Source: Hyphococcus formosus (GTDB lineage Bacteria; Pseudomonadota; Alphaproteobacteria; Caulobacterales; Parvularculaceae). Taken from it: a stretch of DNA of 64,000 nt. The stretch is taken from NCBI RefSeq assembly GCF_046736345.1, contig NZ_CP157210.1:2666001-2730000 (forward strand). The letters are read 5' to 3'. Positions 27,887-35,370 of the stretch are shown one piece after another. Made by a program: the position numbers and the translations under genes. The notes under the pieces were generated by a model. The model had not been told where the DNA came from. It worked only from the letters and a program-made list of their open reading frames with translations, and made no database searches. How positions within the stretch are numbered: the first letter of the stretch is position 1; each line of letters begins with the position of its first letter.

Positions 27887-27906
27887 AAAGTTGCGAAAAA
27901 CACAAT
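27887..27906. repeat. Duplicated upstream element, copy 1
   Basis: AAAGTTGYGAAAAACRCAAT occurs upstream of both flbT genes. Here Y is C and R is A. The second copy is at 28695-28714; the two differ at two of 20 bases. It is probably a leftover of the tandem duplication and may mark a shared control region. Confidence 0.5.
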
Positions 27907-28111
27907 AAAAATTTTTGTCCCGTCCAAATCGTGCGGGTTTTGTCCTGAATTATTAGGGTGTGTGTACTATTCTTTATTTTGATAGTCTCAGAAAACAGGG
28001 TGTATAGTTGAGATAATTACAATTTTTTATTGCATTCCTATTACGAGCGTGTAATGTGCGTTTGCACGCATAGGTAGACAGTCTTTCGGTGAAAATGCAT
28101 CGGTATAAGGC

Positions 28112-28120
28112 TGGGGGGGG
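28112..28120 (+). promoter_or_regulatory. G8 tract at the ribosome-binding position of the first flbT
   Basis: T followed by eight G residues ends six bases before the TTG start. It can act as a GGGG-type Shine-Dalgarno site, and as a homopolymer it could change length by slippage. The second flbT has an ordinary GGAG instead. Confidence 0.45.
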
Positions 28121-28126
28121 CAATAA

Positions 28127-28546
28127 TTGGCTGGCTTAATTCTAAAATTACGTCCGCGCGAAGAGCTATTGATAAATGGCGTTCTCATTGAAAACGGGGA
28201 AAGAAATACGCGCATTCGGATCAAAACAGAGGGCGCTAATGTCTTGCGACTACGGGATGCGCTGAGACCCGAAGAAGCCACAACGCCGGTGACCCGAGCC
28301 TACTATATCGCACAACTGGCAGTTGCAGGGCAGATCACCAATGACGAGGCGGCCTCGATTTTGTCGGTCGCGATCAGGGCAACCCGCGAGTTCCTGCCTG
28401 AGACAGATATTAGCGAATATGTCGAAAATCACGACTTTTATTCTGTCATGCGCGCTTTGCGGCAAGAAGCGTTGGCCGAGCGCGACGGGAATCCTTTAAC
28501 GGGCTCCGATTGGCACCCGGAATTGTTGAAGCAAGCAGCCAGTTAA
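28127..28546 (+). CDS. flbT: FlbT-family flagellar biosynthesis repressor, copy 1
   Basis: FlbT is a small alphaproteobacterial protein that, in Caulobacter, binds the 5' end of flagellin mRNA and limits its expression. The 139-residue product matches it across its length, with LILKLRPREELLINGVLIEN at the start, then DALRPEEATTPVTRAYYIAQL. It starts with TTG after a G8 tract, whereas the homologous position in copy 2 is ATG. No flagellar structural gene lies in the window. About 20 of 139 residues differ from copy 2. Confidence 0.87.
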   Translation: MAGLILKLRPREELLINGVLIENGERNTRIRIKTEGANVLRLRDALRPEEATTPVTRAYYIAQLAVAGQITNDEAASILSVAIRATREFLPETDISEYVENHDFYSVMRALRQEALAERDGNPLTGSDWHPELLKQAAS

Positions 28547-28694
28547 CCGCCAGTCGGGTGCCGGCCAGGATGGTTTCGTTGCAGAATGCGGCGCATAAAA
28601 AAATTGGTATTTATTATTTAAATTGGCGCTGTTGGGCGAGTGTCGATTAAGTAAATCTCGGCCTGCCATTACCTGTCCTAAGTATAATACAAGT

Positions 28695-28714
28695 AAAGTT
28701 GTGAAAAACGCAAT
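28695..28714. repeat. Duplicated upstream element, copy 2
   Basis: Second copy of the 20-bp element described at 27887 (Y is T, R is G). It lies about 100 bp before the second flbT start, against about 220 bp for copy 1. Both leaders also share GCACGCAT (28064-28071, 28753-28760) and CAGTCTTTC (28079-28087, 28791-28799) in the same order. Confidence 0.5.
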
Positions 28715-28813
28715 TCAGGTTGCGATTAATCGGGTTGTGTGGTTAAATATGCGCACGCATGAGTGGAATATCGCTCTAGAATAAAGACTTCAGTCTTTCC
28801 GGGAGCAGAACGA

Positions 28814-29233
28814 ATGGCTGGCCTAATCATTAAATTGCGGCCCCGAGAGGAGCTGCTAATCAATGGCGTTCTAGTTGAAAATGGGGACCGAAACACGCGT
28901 TTGCGCATCAAAACGGACGGGGCAAATATTCTTCGCGTCCGTGATGCCCTGAGACCTGAAGAAGCCACGACCCCCGTAAAACGAACCTATTACATCGCCC
29001 AACTGGCGGTTGCGGGGCAGATCACCAATGTCGAAGCGGCGTCGATCCTGTCGGTTGCGATCAGGGCAACCCGCGAGTTCCTTCCTGAGGTCGAAATTAG
29101 CGAATATGTCGAAAATCACGACTTTTATTCAGTCATGCGCGCCTTGCGGCAAGAAGCATTGGCCGACCGCGTGGTGAATCCCGACGCGGATTCCGATCCG
29201 CACCCAGAACTGTTGAAAAAAGCCGCCGAATAG
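28814..29233 (+). CDS. flbT: FlbT-family flagellar biosynthesis repressor, copy 2
   Basis: Tandem paralogue of the preceding gene, also 139 residues and roughly 85% identical by eye. Most changes are conservative (I/V, E/D, I/L); the C-terminal 20 residues differ most. The ATG at 28814 is preceded by GGGAG. The frame is open from further upstream but the homology begins at this ATG. The 267-bp spacer suggests each copy has its own promoter. Two slightly different mRNA targets would be a natural reason to keep both, but this is inference. Confidence 0.87.
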   Translation: MAGLIIKLRPREELLINGVLVENGDRNTRLRIKTDGANILRVRDALRPEEATTPVKRTYYIAQLAVAGQITNVEAASILSVAIRATREFLPEVEISEYVENHDFYSVMRALRQEALADRVVNPDADSDPHPELLKKAAE

Positions 29234-29301
29234 CAGGTTTTGCACAGGAAGTTCATGCCCCAACCTTGTGCTTGGGGCGATGATGCCTCACATAGCGCCG
29301 C

Positions 29302-30573
29302 ATGGCTAAATCCACTGATTTCATAACGCTCGGTTGCCGCTTGAATGCGGCGGAAAGCGAAATGATGCGTCGCCTGGCGTCTGAAGCCGGTTGCGACGAT
29401 GCAATCGTGGTGAATACCTGTGCGGTGACGAATGAGGCTGTTCGGACTGCGCGTCAGCGGATCAGACGGGCCAAGCGTGACCGGCCGGATGCGCGGGTGA
29501 TTGTAACCGGCTGCGCCGCGCAGGTTGATCCGGATGCGTTCAACAAAATGCCCGAAGTGACTGCGGTCATCGGCAATCAGGAAAAACTTGAAGCCGATCA
29601 GTGGCAGCAATTGGCGAATGATCCTGCGCCGGTGATGCAGGTCAATGACATCATGTCAGCGCGGGAGACTGCGGGGCAGTTGATCGACGGATATGGCGAT
29701 CGGGCCCGTGCTTTTGTTCAGGTTCAAAATGGTTGCGACCATCGCTGCACGTTCTGCATCATTCCTTATGGGCGGGGCAATTCCCGATCTGCACCGGTTG
29801 AAGAGGTCATTGAACAGACCAAGCGCCTGACCGATGCGGGGCACCGGGAGATCGTTTTGACCGGTGTTGATATTACGTCCTATGGGGCGGATCTCGACGG
29901 CACGCCGCGGCTGGGCGATCTGGTTGCCGCGATGCTGGATCGGGTCCCGGCGCTTTACCGGCTTCGGCTCTCGTCGATTGATGGCGCAGAAATCGACGAA
30001 GCGCTCTTTGAACGGATTACCGAGGACGAACGGGTCGCGCCGCATCTTCATCTTTCGCTTCAGGCCGGCGACAATATGATCTTAAAGCGGATGAAACGCC
30101 GCCATAGCCGCGAACAAGCGATTGAGCTTTGCGCTGCGGTGCGGGCGAAACGCCCGGACTTGGCGGTGGGCGCGGATGTTATTGTCGGCTTCCCCACGGA
30201 AACCGAGGCGATGTTCCAGCGCTCTATCGACATCGTCAAAGAGGCGAACCTTCAATATCTTCATGTGTTTCCCTATTCCGCGAAACAGGGCACGCCGGCG
30301 GCCCGTATGCCGCAGGTGGCGGGGAAGATCATCAAGGAGCGGGCGGCGCGGTTGCGCGCGGCGGGGCATGAAAACCTCGTTGCCTTTCTTGATGGGTTGA
30401 TCGGCACCCGGCACATCGCCATTCAGGAAAGCGGCGGACGCGCGCGTTTGGGTAATTTTGCGCCGGTGGTTCTGGGCGACCGATCTGCTGCGGTGGGCGC
30501 ATTGGTCGAGGTAGAGATCACAGGCCGCGATGGTGAAAGCCTGTTGGGCCAAGCCGTTAGGCCATTGTCATGA
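29302..30573 (+). CDS. mtaB: tRNA t6A37 methylthiotransferase MtaB
   Basis: Radical-SAM enzyme that adds a methylthio group to N6-threonylcarbamoyladenosine 37 in tRNA. The N-terminal UPF0004 domain has cysteines in TLGCRLN and VVNTCAVT and a third in VTGCAAQ; the radical-SAM cluster is NGCDHRCTFCIIPYGRG; a TRAM-like domain ends the 423-residue protein. It precedes ftsY, the common alphaproteobacterial order, and ends in a bidirectional terminator. Confidence 0.95.
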   Translation: MAKSTDFITLGCRLNAAESEMMRRLASEAGCDDAIVVNTCAVTNEAVRTARQRIRRAKRDRPDARVIVTGCAAQVDPDAFNKMPEVTAVIGNQEKLEADQWQQLANDPAPVMQVNDIMSARETAGQLIDGYGDRARAFVQVQNGCDHRCTFCIIPYGRGNSRSAPVEEVIEQTKRLTDAGHREIVLTGVDITSYGADLDGTPRLGDLVAAMLDRVPALYRLRLSSIDGAEIDEALFERITEDERVAPHLHLSLQAGDNMILKRMKRRHSREQAIELCAAVRAKRPDLAVGADVIVGFPTETEAMFQRSIDIVKEANLQYLHVFPYSAKQGTPAARMPQVAGKIIKERAARLRAAGHENLVAFLDGLIGTRHIAIQESGGRARLGNFAPVVLGDRSAAVGALVEVEITGRDGESLLGQAVRPLS

Positions 30574-30590
30574 GCGGCATCCACGAAAAA

Positions 30591-30619
30591 AGCCGCCCTT
30601 TTCGGGGGCGGCTCTTTTT
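30591..30619. terminator. Bidirectional terminator between mtaB and the KP-repeat gene
   Basis: AGCCGCCC pairs with GGGCGGCT around a 7-nt loop, with an A run on the left and T run on the right. It lies 18 bp after mtaB and 17 bp after the stop of the minus-strand microprotein, so it can serve both. Confidence 0.88.
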
Positions 30620-30635
30620 CGACATTTGGTTGGCG

Positions 30636-30725
30636 TTATTTGCCTGGTTTGCCAGTAGGTTTCGTAGCAGGTTTGCTAGCTGGTTTATTAACGGCAGGTT
30701 TAGCATTTGGTTTGGCGTTTGCCAT
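30636..30725 (-). CDS. 29-residue Lys-Pro repeat microprotein
   Basis: Starting from ATG at 30725 after GGAG with a 6-base spacer, 29 codons run to TAA at 30636. The product begins MANAKPNAKPAVNKPASKP and consists of six Lys-Pro units spaced four or five residues apart, with seven Lys and no acidic residue. It lies antisense in the mtaB-ftsY gap and shares the terminator at 30591. Such strings resemble the tails of histone-H1-like bacterial proteins, and the MarR gene at 33603 has a similar tail. Nucleic-acid binding is inference. Frame, start, RBS and terminator together make a real gene likely. Confidence 0.62.
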   Translation of the reverse strand: MANAKPNAKPAVNKPASKPATKPTGKPGK

Positions 30726-30742
30726 TGTCGTCTCCATGAATG

Positions 30743-30760
30743 GGCTGAACAATTTCAGCC
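30743..30760. promoter_or_regulatory. Inverted repeat in the KP-gene / ftsY spacer
   Basis: GGCTGA and TCAGCC, 6 bp each, separated by ACAATT. It lies 17 bp upstream of the microprotein start and could be a leader hairpin or an operator. An AT-rich stretch containing TATAAT lies at 30768-30773. No promoter is certain. Confidence 0.3.
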
Positions 30761-30811
30761 ACGCATATATAATTGCACCGTATAGAAACTTTTCAAGAGG
30801 GTTTTAGGGCT

Positions 30812-32056
30812 GTGGCCAATAATTTTTTGTCAGGTTTGTTTGGAAAGAAGAAAAACAAAGAAGACGCTCCCGCGTCAGACGTGCCAGAGACAGAAGGGGC
30901 AGACGGGGTAGAAGCGCAAGAGCCCGCCGCGCCGCCGCAAGAGCCTGAGCCGGGCATAACCCCCGAAGCGACCGAAGACGCTGTGGCGGAACCGTCGGTA
31001 GCGGAAGAAACCCAAGAAGACCTAGAAACGCCTGAACCCCCGGCCTCGGTAGAAGCAAGCACCGAACCCGCGCCCGAGGCGCAGGACGATGATATACTTC
31101 CCGCACGGAGCGAAGCCCCTGCGCCGGAAAAGAAAAAGGGGTGGCTATCGCGCCTCAAGGCCGGATTGTCGCGCTCATCGGAGAAGCTGACCGAAGGCGT
31201 CACCGCGATCTTTACCAAGCGCAAGCTTGATGACGACACGCTTGAAGAATTGACCGATTTGTTGATTACGGCCGACCTTGGTGTACCGGCGGCGACGCGC
31301 GTGACCGAAGGGCTGGCCCGGGACAAATTCGATAAAGATGTCACCGATGAAGAAGTGCGGACCGCACTGGCGACCGAAGTCGCGTCGACTTTGCGACCAT
31401 TGGAAAAACCGTTGGCCATTGATAAGGCCCGTGCGCCGCACATCCTGTTGATGGTTGGGGTCAATGGTGCCGGTAAAACTACAACCATTGGTAAGCTCGC
31501 GCGAAAATTCCGCGATGATGGTTTGTCGGTCATGCTCGCGGCAGGCGATACATTCCGTGCGGCGGCCATCGAACAGCTCGAAGTCTGGGGAGAGCGTTCA
31601 GGGGTGCCGGTCATCTCGCGCAAGGTCGGATCGGATGCGGCGGGGCTGGTGTTTGATGCCGTCAAAGAAGCCAAAGCAAACGGCATTGATGTTTTGATGA
31701 TCGACACAGCCGGACGGTTACAGAATAAAAAAGAACTGATGGACGAGCTTGCGAAGATCGTCCGGGTTATCAAAAAACATGACGAAACCGGGCCGCATGA
31801 TGTCATTCTGACCCTTGATGCAACCGTCGGGCAAAATGCGCTTAGTCAGGCAGATGCATTTTCGCAAATCGCTGGTGTTACCGGTCTTGTGATGACCAAG
31901 CTCGACGGTACGGCGCGCGGCGGTGTTTTGGTGGCGCTTGCGGATAAGTTTGGTTTACCTATTCATTATATCGGTGTCGGCGAAAGCGTAGACGATCTTG
32001 AAGTTTTCAATGCCGACCAGTTCGCCAACGCTCTTGCGGGGATCGCCCGCGCCTAA
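30812..32056 (+). CDS. ftsY: Signal recognition particle receptor FtsY
   Basis: Receptor for SRP-ribosome complexes at the inner membrane. The order is: a short N-terminal segment (VANNFLSGLFGKKK), a long acidic Glu/Pro-rich A domain (about 15-110), the N domain and the G domain with GVNGAGKTTTIGKLA, DTAGRLQNK and TKLDGTARGG. The GTG at 30812 fits the usual N-terminus; the frame is open from a TTG at 30773. It gives 414 residues. yciB starts 13 bp downstream. Confidence 0.95.
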   Translation: MANNFLSGLFGKKKNKEDAPASDVPETEGADGVEAQEPAAPPQEPEPGITPEATEDAVAEPSVAEETQEDLETPEPPASVEASTEPAPEAQDDDILPARSEAPAPEKKKGWLSRLKAGLSRSSEKLTEGVTAIFTKRKLDDDTLEELTDLLITADLGVPAATRVTEGLARDKFDKDVTDEEVRTALATEVASTLRPLEKPLAIDKARAPHILLMVGVNGAGKTTTIGKLARKFRDDGLSVMLAAGDTFRAAAIEQLEVWGERSGVPVISRKVGSDAAGLVFDAVKEAKANGIDVLMIDTAGRLQNKKELMDELAKIVRVIKKHDETGPHDVILTLDATVGQNALSQADAFSQIAGVTGLVMTKLDGTARGGVLVALADKFGLPIHYIGVGESVDDLEVFNADQFANALAGIARA

Positions 32057-32069
32057 TCGAGGATTATTC

Positions 32070-32762
32070 ATGACGACCGTAGAAAAAGGACAACGTCTGA
32101 CCGGCGGCGCAAAGCTCGCGGTTGATATGGGGCCGCTCGCGGTGTTCATGATTGCCTATTTTTTAGGCAGACGGCTTGCGCCCATCGTCGGCAACCTTGT
32201 TGGGCAGGATTGGACAATTGCCGAGGGCGAAGAAATGTTTCTCGCGGTGGGGTTGTTCATGCCCGCCTTTTTCGTCGCGTTCATTTATTCTGTATGGAAA
32301 GAACGCCGGGTTGCGCCGATGTTGTTGGTAACGGGCGTCATTGTCGGCGTTTTAGGGTCGTTGACGTTGGTGCTGCATAACAAGGCTTTCTTTTTCATGA
32401 AGCCGACAATTGTTTATGCCTTGTTCTCAATCATTCTTGCGGCCGGCATTTATACGAAACAAAACTTTCTCAAAATTGTTTTCGATGGTGCGCTCGACTT
32501 GCCAGATGATGCATGGCTGACACTGACAAAACGATATGCGGTGTTCTTTGCGCTTCTCGCAGCTGCGAACGAGATTGCGTGGCGTTATCTGATGCGTGAT
32601 TGCGATCTTGCGGGCGCATCGAGTTGTGGTGCCGGTGAAAAGATTTGGGTCAATCTCAAAGTGTTTGGCTTTACCGCGATCAGTTTGGTGTTCACCGCCT
32701 TCCAGGCACCCTTGATCGCAAAACATATGTCGGACGACGAAAAAACCGACAGCGCCGCCTAA
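32070..32762 (+). CDS. yciB: Inner membrane-spanning septation protein YciB/IspZ
   Basis: A 230-residue protein with five or six membrane segments. It shows the family pattern: KLAVDMGPLAVFMIAYFLG, KPTIVYALFSIILAAG and LTLTKRYAVFFALLAAANEI followed by a Trp-rich turn. It is linked to cell envelope synthesis and septation. The ATG at 32070 follows GAGG. It ends 4 bp inside the convergent NUDIX gene and lies in the ftsY operon. Confidence 0.93.
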   Translation: MTTVEKGQRLTGGAKLAVDMGPLAVFMIAYFLGRRLAPIVGNLVGQDWTIAEGEEMFLAVGLFMPAFFVAFIYSVWKERRVAPMLLVTGVIVGVLGSLTLVLHNKAFFFMKPTIVYALFSIILAAGIYTKQNFLKIVFDGALDLPDDAWLTLTKRYAVFFALLAAANEIAWRYLMRDCDLAGASSCGAGEKIWVNLKVFGFTAISLVFTAFQAPLIAKHMSDDEKTDSAA

Positions 32763-33292
32763 AGACCTTCGACCGGATTGGTGAAGGGGGCAAAATCGCT
32801 GCGGTCTTTTGTCTCGTTAAATTGGCGCAATGCCCATTCAACAGTTGGGAAGGCAAGATCTTCCCAAGGAATGTCTTCCCAAGAAAACAGTTTTACGTCC
32901 TGGCTTTCTGGTCCCGGCGCGATGTCAGGTGTTTTTAGACGCGCCCGGAACATAAGTTGAATCTGCGAAATCCGTTCAATCGAATAAAATGCCAATAGCC
33001 GATCGATCTCGATATCGGCGCAGGCTTCTTCCATGGCTTCGCGCGCCGCGCCGATTTCCGCAGATTCACTAAGCTCCAGATAGCCCGCTGGAAGCGTCCA
33101 ATAGCCAAGCCGAGGCTCAATGGCCCGTTTACAGAGCAGTATCTTGTCTTCCCATGTCGCAACGGACCCAACGACGACTTTCGGGTTCTGGTAATCGATA
33201 AATCCGCACTCCGCACAAACCGCACGGGGAAGATTGTCCCCTTCCGGAATTCTTGTCTTAAAATTCGGTTTACGGGGTGTTTCGGTGCTCAT
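32759..33292 (-). CDS. NUDIX hydrolase with a partial N-terminal zinc ribbon
   Basis: A 177-residue NUDIX protein. The Nudix box reads GYLELSESAEIGAAREAMEE with the catalytic Glu pair in place. The N-terminus has CAECGFIDYQNP, half of the ribbon found in NADH- and ADP-ribose-type NUDIX proteins; a second Cys pair is not visible. The substrate is unknown. The gene is convergent with yciB and starts 310 bp from the MarR gene. Confidence 0.87.
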   Translation of the reverse strand: MSTETPRKPNFKTRIPEGDNLPRAVCAECGFIDYQNPKVVVGSVATWEDKILLCKRAIEPRLGYWTLPAGYLELSESAEIGAAREAMEEACADIEIDRLLAFYSIERISQIQLMFRARLKTPDIAPGPESQDVKLFSWEDIPWEDLAFPTVEWALRQFNETKDRSDFAPFTNPVEGL

Positions 33293-33322
33293 AATCCTGA
33301 TCCTGACAGAAAATTGATCGCC

Positions 33323-33423
33323 AGCCTGCGGAATATCCGTTTAGACCCTATTAGATTGTCAGTTTGGTGTTGCTTTTTTAACGATGTCGGACGATATGCA
33401 TAGGTCTAAATGATCCGCAGGCT
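33323..33423. repeat. Long imperfect inverted repeat upstream of the MarR gene
   Basis: AGCCTGCGGA (33323-33332) matches TCCGCAGGCT (33414-33423) perfectly. Inside it, TTTAGACCCTAT (33340-33351) pairs with ATAGGTCTAAA (33400-33410) with one extra base. The loop between holds about 48 bases. This could be a structured RNA, a leader of either divergent gene, or a small palindromic element. Confidence 0.45.
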
Positions 33424-33602
33424 ATAACCGTCCGCATCGGGCACAATTTTGCACAGTATAGAGAATCATGCAAAGAACTGGTTTTCCTTCGCAAGCATCC
33501 GGTGCGTTAGCCGTAACAAGACAATTTCCAAGCGTAATATTGTCGCTTTGCGGGGTTCATGCGGACAACAGTCTCTATCGAGCCAAAAAAACGGAGAATT
33601 AA

Positions 33603-34187
33603 ATGGCTTACTCGCTTAAAAACTCACCGGGCCACCTGCTGCGCCGCGCGCAACAATATGCTCACGACCTGTATTCAACTGAGGTTGGTTCATCTGGTCC
33701 AACGCCACGCCAATACGAAGTTCTTCACGTTGTCGCTAGCAACGAAGGCTTGAGCCAGACTGACCTTGTTCGTCACACAGGCATCGATCGTTCGACACTC
33801 GCCGACATGATCGCACGTATGATGAAAAAAGGACTTCTGTCTCGCAAGCGCACCAAAGAAGATGCGCGTGCGAATGCTGTCTCAATCACTGCCGCTGGTA
33901 AGCGCATGTTGAAATCTGCTGATGCCAAAGTTGCAAAAGCAGAAAACAAAGCACTCGCTGTTCTTCCTAAGACACAGCAAACTGCATTCATGAAGGCGCT
34001 TCGCACATATGCTGAAGCCCTCGACAAAATGGACGAAACAGCAGCTGCACCGAAAAAACGTGCCGCAGCCAAAACGACCAAGAAGAAAACCACTGCTAAG
34101 CGTAAAACAACTGCGAAGCGCAAAGCCCCTGCAAAACGCAAGGCACCTGCGAAGCGCAAAGCGAAACGCAAAACAAAGCGTCGTTAA
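33603..34187 (+). CDS. MarR-family regulator with histone-H1-like tail
   Basis: A 194-residue protein. Residues 35-110 form a MarR winged helix: TPRQYEVLHVVASNEGLSQT, then DLVRHTGIDRSTLADMIARM with KKGLLSRKRTKEDARAN as the wing. From about 150 the chain is a Lys/Arg/Ala/Pro tail of KRKAPAKRK-type units, as in AlgP-like and H1-like DNA-binding tails. The tail should add non-specific DNA binding. A GGAG ribosome-binding site precedes it. A well-placed terminator follows the stop. The target genes are unknown. Confidence 0.82.
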   Translation: MAYSLKNSPGHLLRRAQQYAHDLYSTEVGSSGPTPRQYEVLHVVASNEGLSQTDLVRHTGIDRSTLADMIARMMKKGLLSRKRTKEDARANAVSITAAGKRMLKSADAKVAKAENKALAVLPKTQQTAFMKALRTYAEALDKMDETAAAPKKRAAAKTTKKKTTAKRKTTAKRKAPAKRKAPAKRKAKRKTKRR

Positions 34188-34213
34188 TAAAAATCGGATT
34201 ATTCCGTATAAAG

Positions 34214-34243
34214 CGCCGTCAGCATTCGCTGGCGGCGTTTTTT
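34214..34243 (+). terminator. Terminator after the MarR-like gene
   Basis: CGCCGTCAGC, loop ATTC, GCTGGCGGCG with one G-U pair, then TTTTTT. It overlaps the end of the minus-strand SPOUT gene by two bases. Confidence 0.87.
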
Positions 34244-34769
34244 AATGTCTGAACCTGACTGACTGCCATTCTTTTTTTGGTGGTAATGGTTCGGTTGGTC
34301 CACCTGCGGCAACGGGCCGTGGTCTGAACCCGCCCATGCTTAGCGTTCTGTCATACATAACAAGTGCGGCGGCGACCGATAGGTTCACACAAAAGCGCAT
34401 GGGAATTTTGATGATATGTGTGCAGAGGGCCTGCGCCTCTGGCGTCAGACTGCCTTTTTCCGGACCCAGAATGTAGGCGGCTTTTTGAGGATGCCGAAAA
34501 CTCGGCAGGTCGATCGCATCGTCAGTCAATTCGACGCCGACCATGACGCATCCTTTCGGCAGGCGAATGTCTTCCAGCGTGTCCCATTCATATAATGGCA
34601 TGTGCGACGCACTTTTTGCGGTGTCGGCGAGATTGACCTCGCGGGCCCGGTGATGGGCGTTGACCGAAAATGCGAAACTCGCATTAAACGCATGCGCGGT
34701 TCGGAGCACCGCGCCCAGATTCATGGGTTTGGAGATGCCTTCTGAACCGATCCCGAAATAACCGCGCAT
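34242..34769 (-). CDS. TrmH-family (SPOUT) RNA methyltransferase
   Basis: A 175-residue SPOUT methyltransferase. The knot motif is YILGPEKGSLTPEAQ, then THIIKIPMRFCVNLSVAAAL, the usual SAM-binding loops. The N-terminal half has PMNLGAVLRTAHAF. The target is probably a tRNA or rRNA ribose. The ATG at 34769 fits; the frame has a TTG 12 bp earlier. Divergent from the Usp gene with about 98 bp between. Confidence 0.88.
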   Translation of the reverse strand: MRGYFGIGSEGISKPMNLGAVLRTAHAFNASFAFSVNAHHRAREVNLADTAKSASHMPLYEWDTLEDIRLPKGCVMVGVELTDDAIDLPSFRHPQKAAYILGPEKGSLTPEAQALCTHIIKIPMRFCVNLSVAAALVMYDRTLSMGGFRPRPVAAGGPTEPLPPKKEWQSVRFRH

Positions 34770-34867
34770 GTTTTTTTCCAAATTTGCTAATATGAATAAG
34801 GCGGTAGCGTCTGGACGGTAGGTCGGTCAAGTAGACGACGGACAGCAATTCAGGGCAGAGTAGGCGA

Positions 34868-35368
34868 ATGATGAGCGACGAACCTTCGATAGAAGATGAC
34901 CGGATCAAGTTTCTGGTGATCGCCGATGACTGCCCCGAGGCGCGGCTTGCGGCGTTTTTTGCGGGGCGACGCGCAAAACGATCAAATGCGCGGGTGATTT
35001 TGTTGTCGATTTTAGAGCCGCCCGAATTTGGCCATTGGGCCACCGTCGCGGAAACCATGCGCGCCGAAGCGCACGAAAAAGCGCAAGCCTTGCTGCGCGA
35101 GTTCGCCGCCGAAGTGAAAGCCCAATCCGGCGAAGACCCGGAAGAAGTCATTCGCGAAGGCATCGACGTCGAAGAGATTAGAAAGCTGATTGACGAAGAC
35201 CCGGCCATTTCAATTTTGTTTCTTGGTGCATCGACCGAAACGAGCGGTCCGGGCCCTTTGGTTTCGTCGCTCGCGCAAAAACCTGCCTATCTGGCCGCCC
35301 GGCCGATACCGGTGACGGTCGTGCCCGGCTCCATGTCGCGGGATGAATTGCGGCGGTTGGCGGGTTGA
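34868..35368 (+). CDS. Universal stress protein family protein
   Basis: A 166-residue UspA-like protein: FLVIADDCPEARLAAFFAG for strand 1 and helix 1, and ISILFLGASTETSGPGPLVSSLA for the nucleotide-loop region, followed by PIPVTVVPG. The G-2x-G-9x-G(S/T) ATP pattern is not strictly present, so ATP binding is doubtful. The stop lies right against the start of the next gene, which suggests co-translation. Confidence 0.8.
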   Translation: MMSDEPSIEDDRIKFLVIADDCPEARLAAFFAGRRAKRSNARVILLSILEPPEFGHWATVAETMRAEAHEKAQALLREFAAEVKAQSGEDPEEVIREGIDVEEIRKLIDEDPAISILFLGASTETSGPGPLVSSLAQKPAYLAARPIPVTVVPGSMSRDELRRLAG

Positions 35369-35370
35369 AA

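Noticed and set aside
30793..31806. 337-codon minus-strand frame over ftsY
   Set aside because: Antisense to ftsY; Ser/Ala-rich low-complexity product mirroring the acidic A domain.
34242..34781. Longer start for the SPOUT gene at the TTG at 34781
   Set aside because: The ATG at 34769 gives the usual N-terminus; the extra four residues add nothing.
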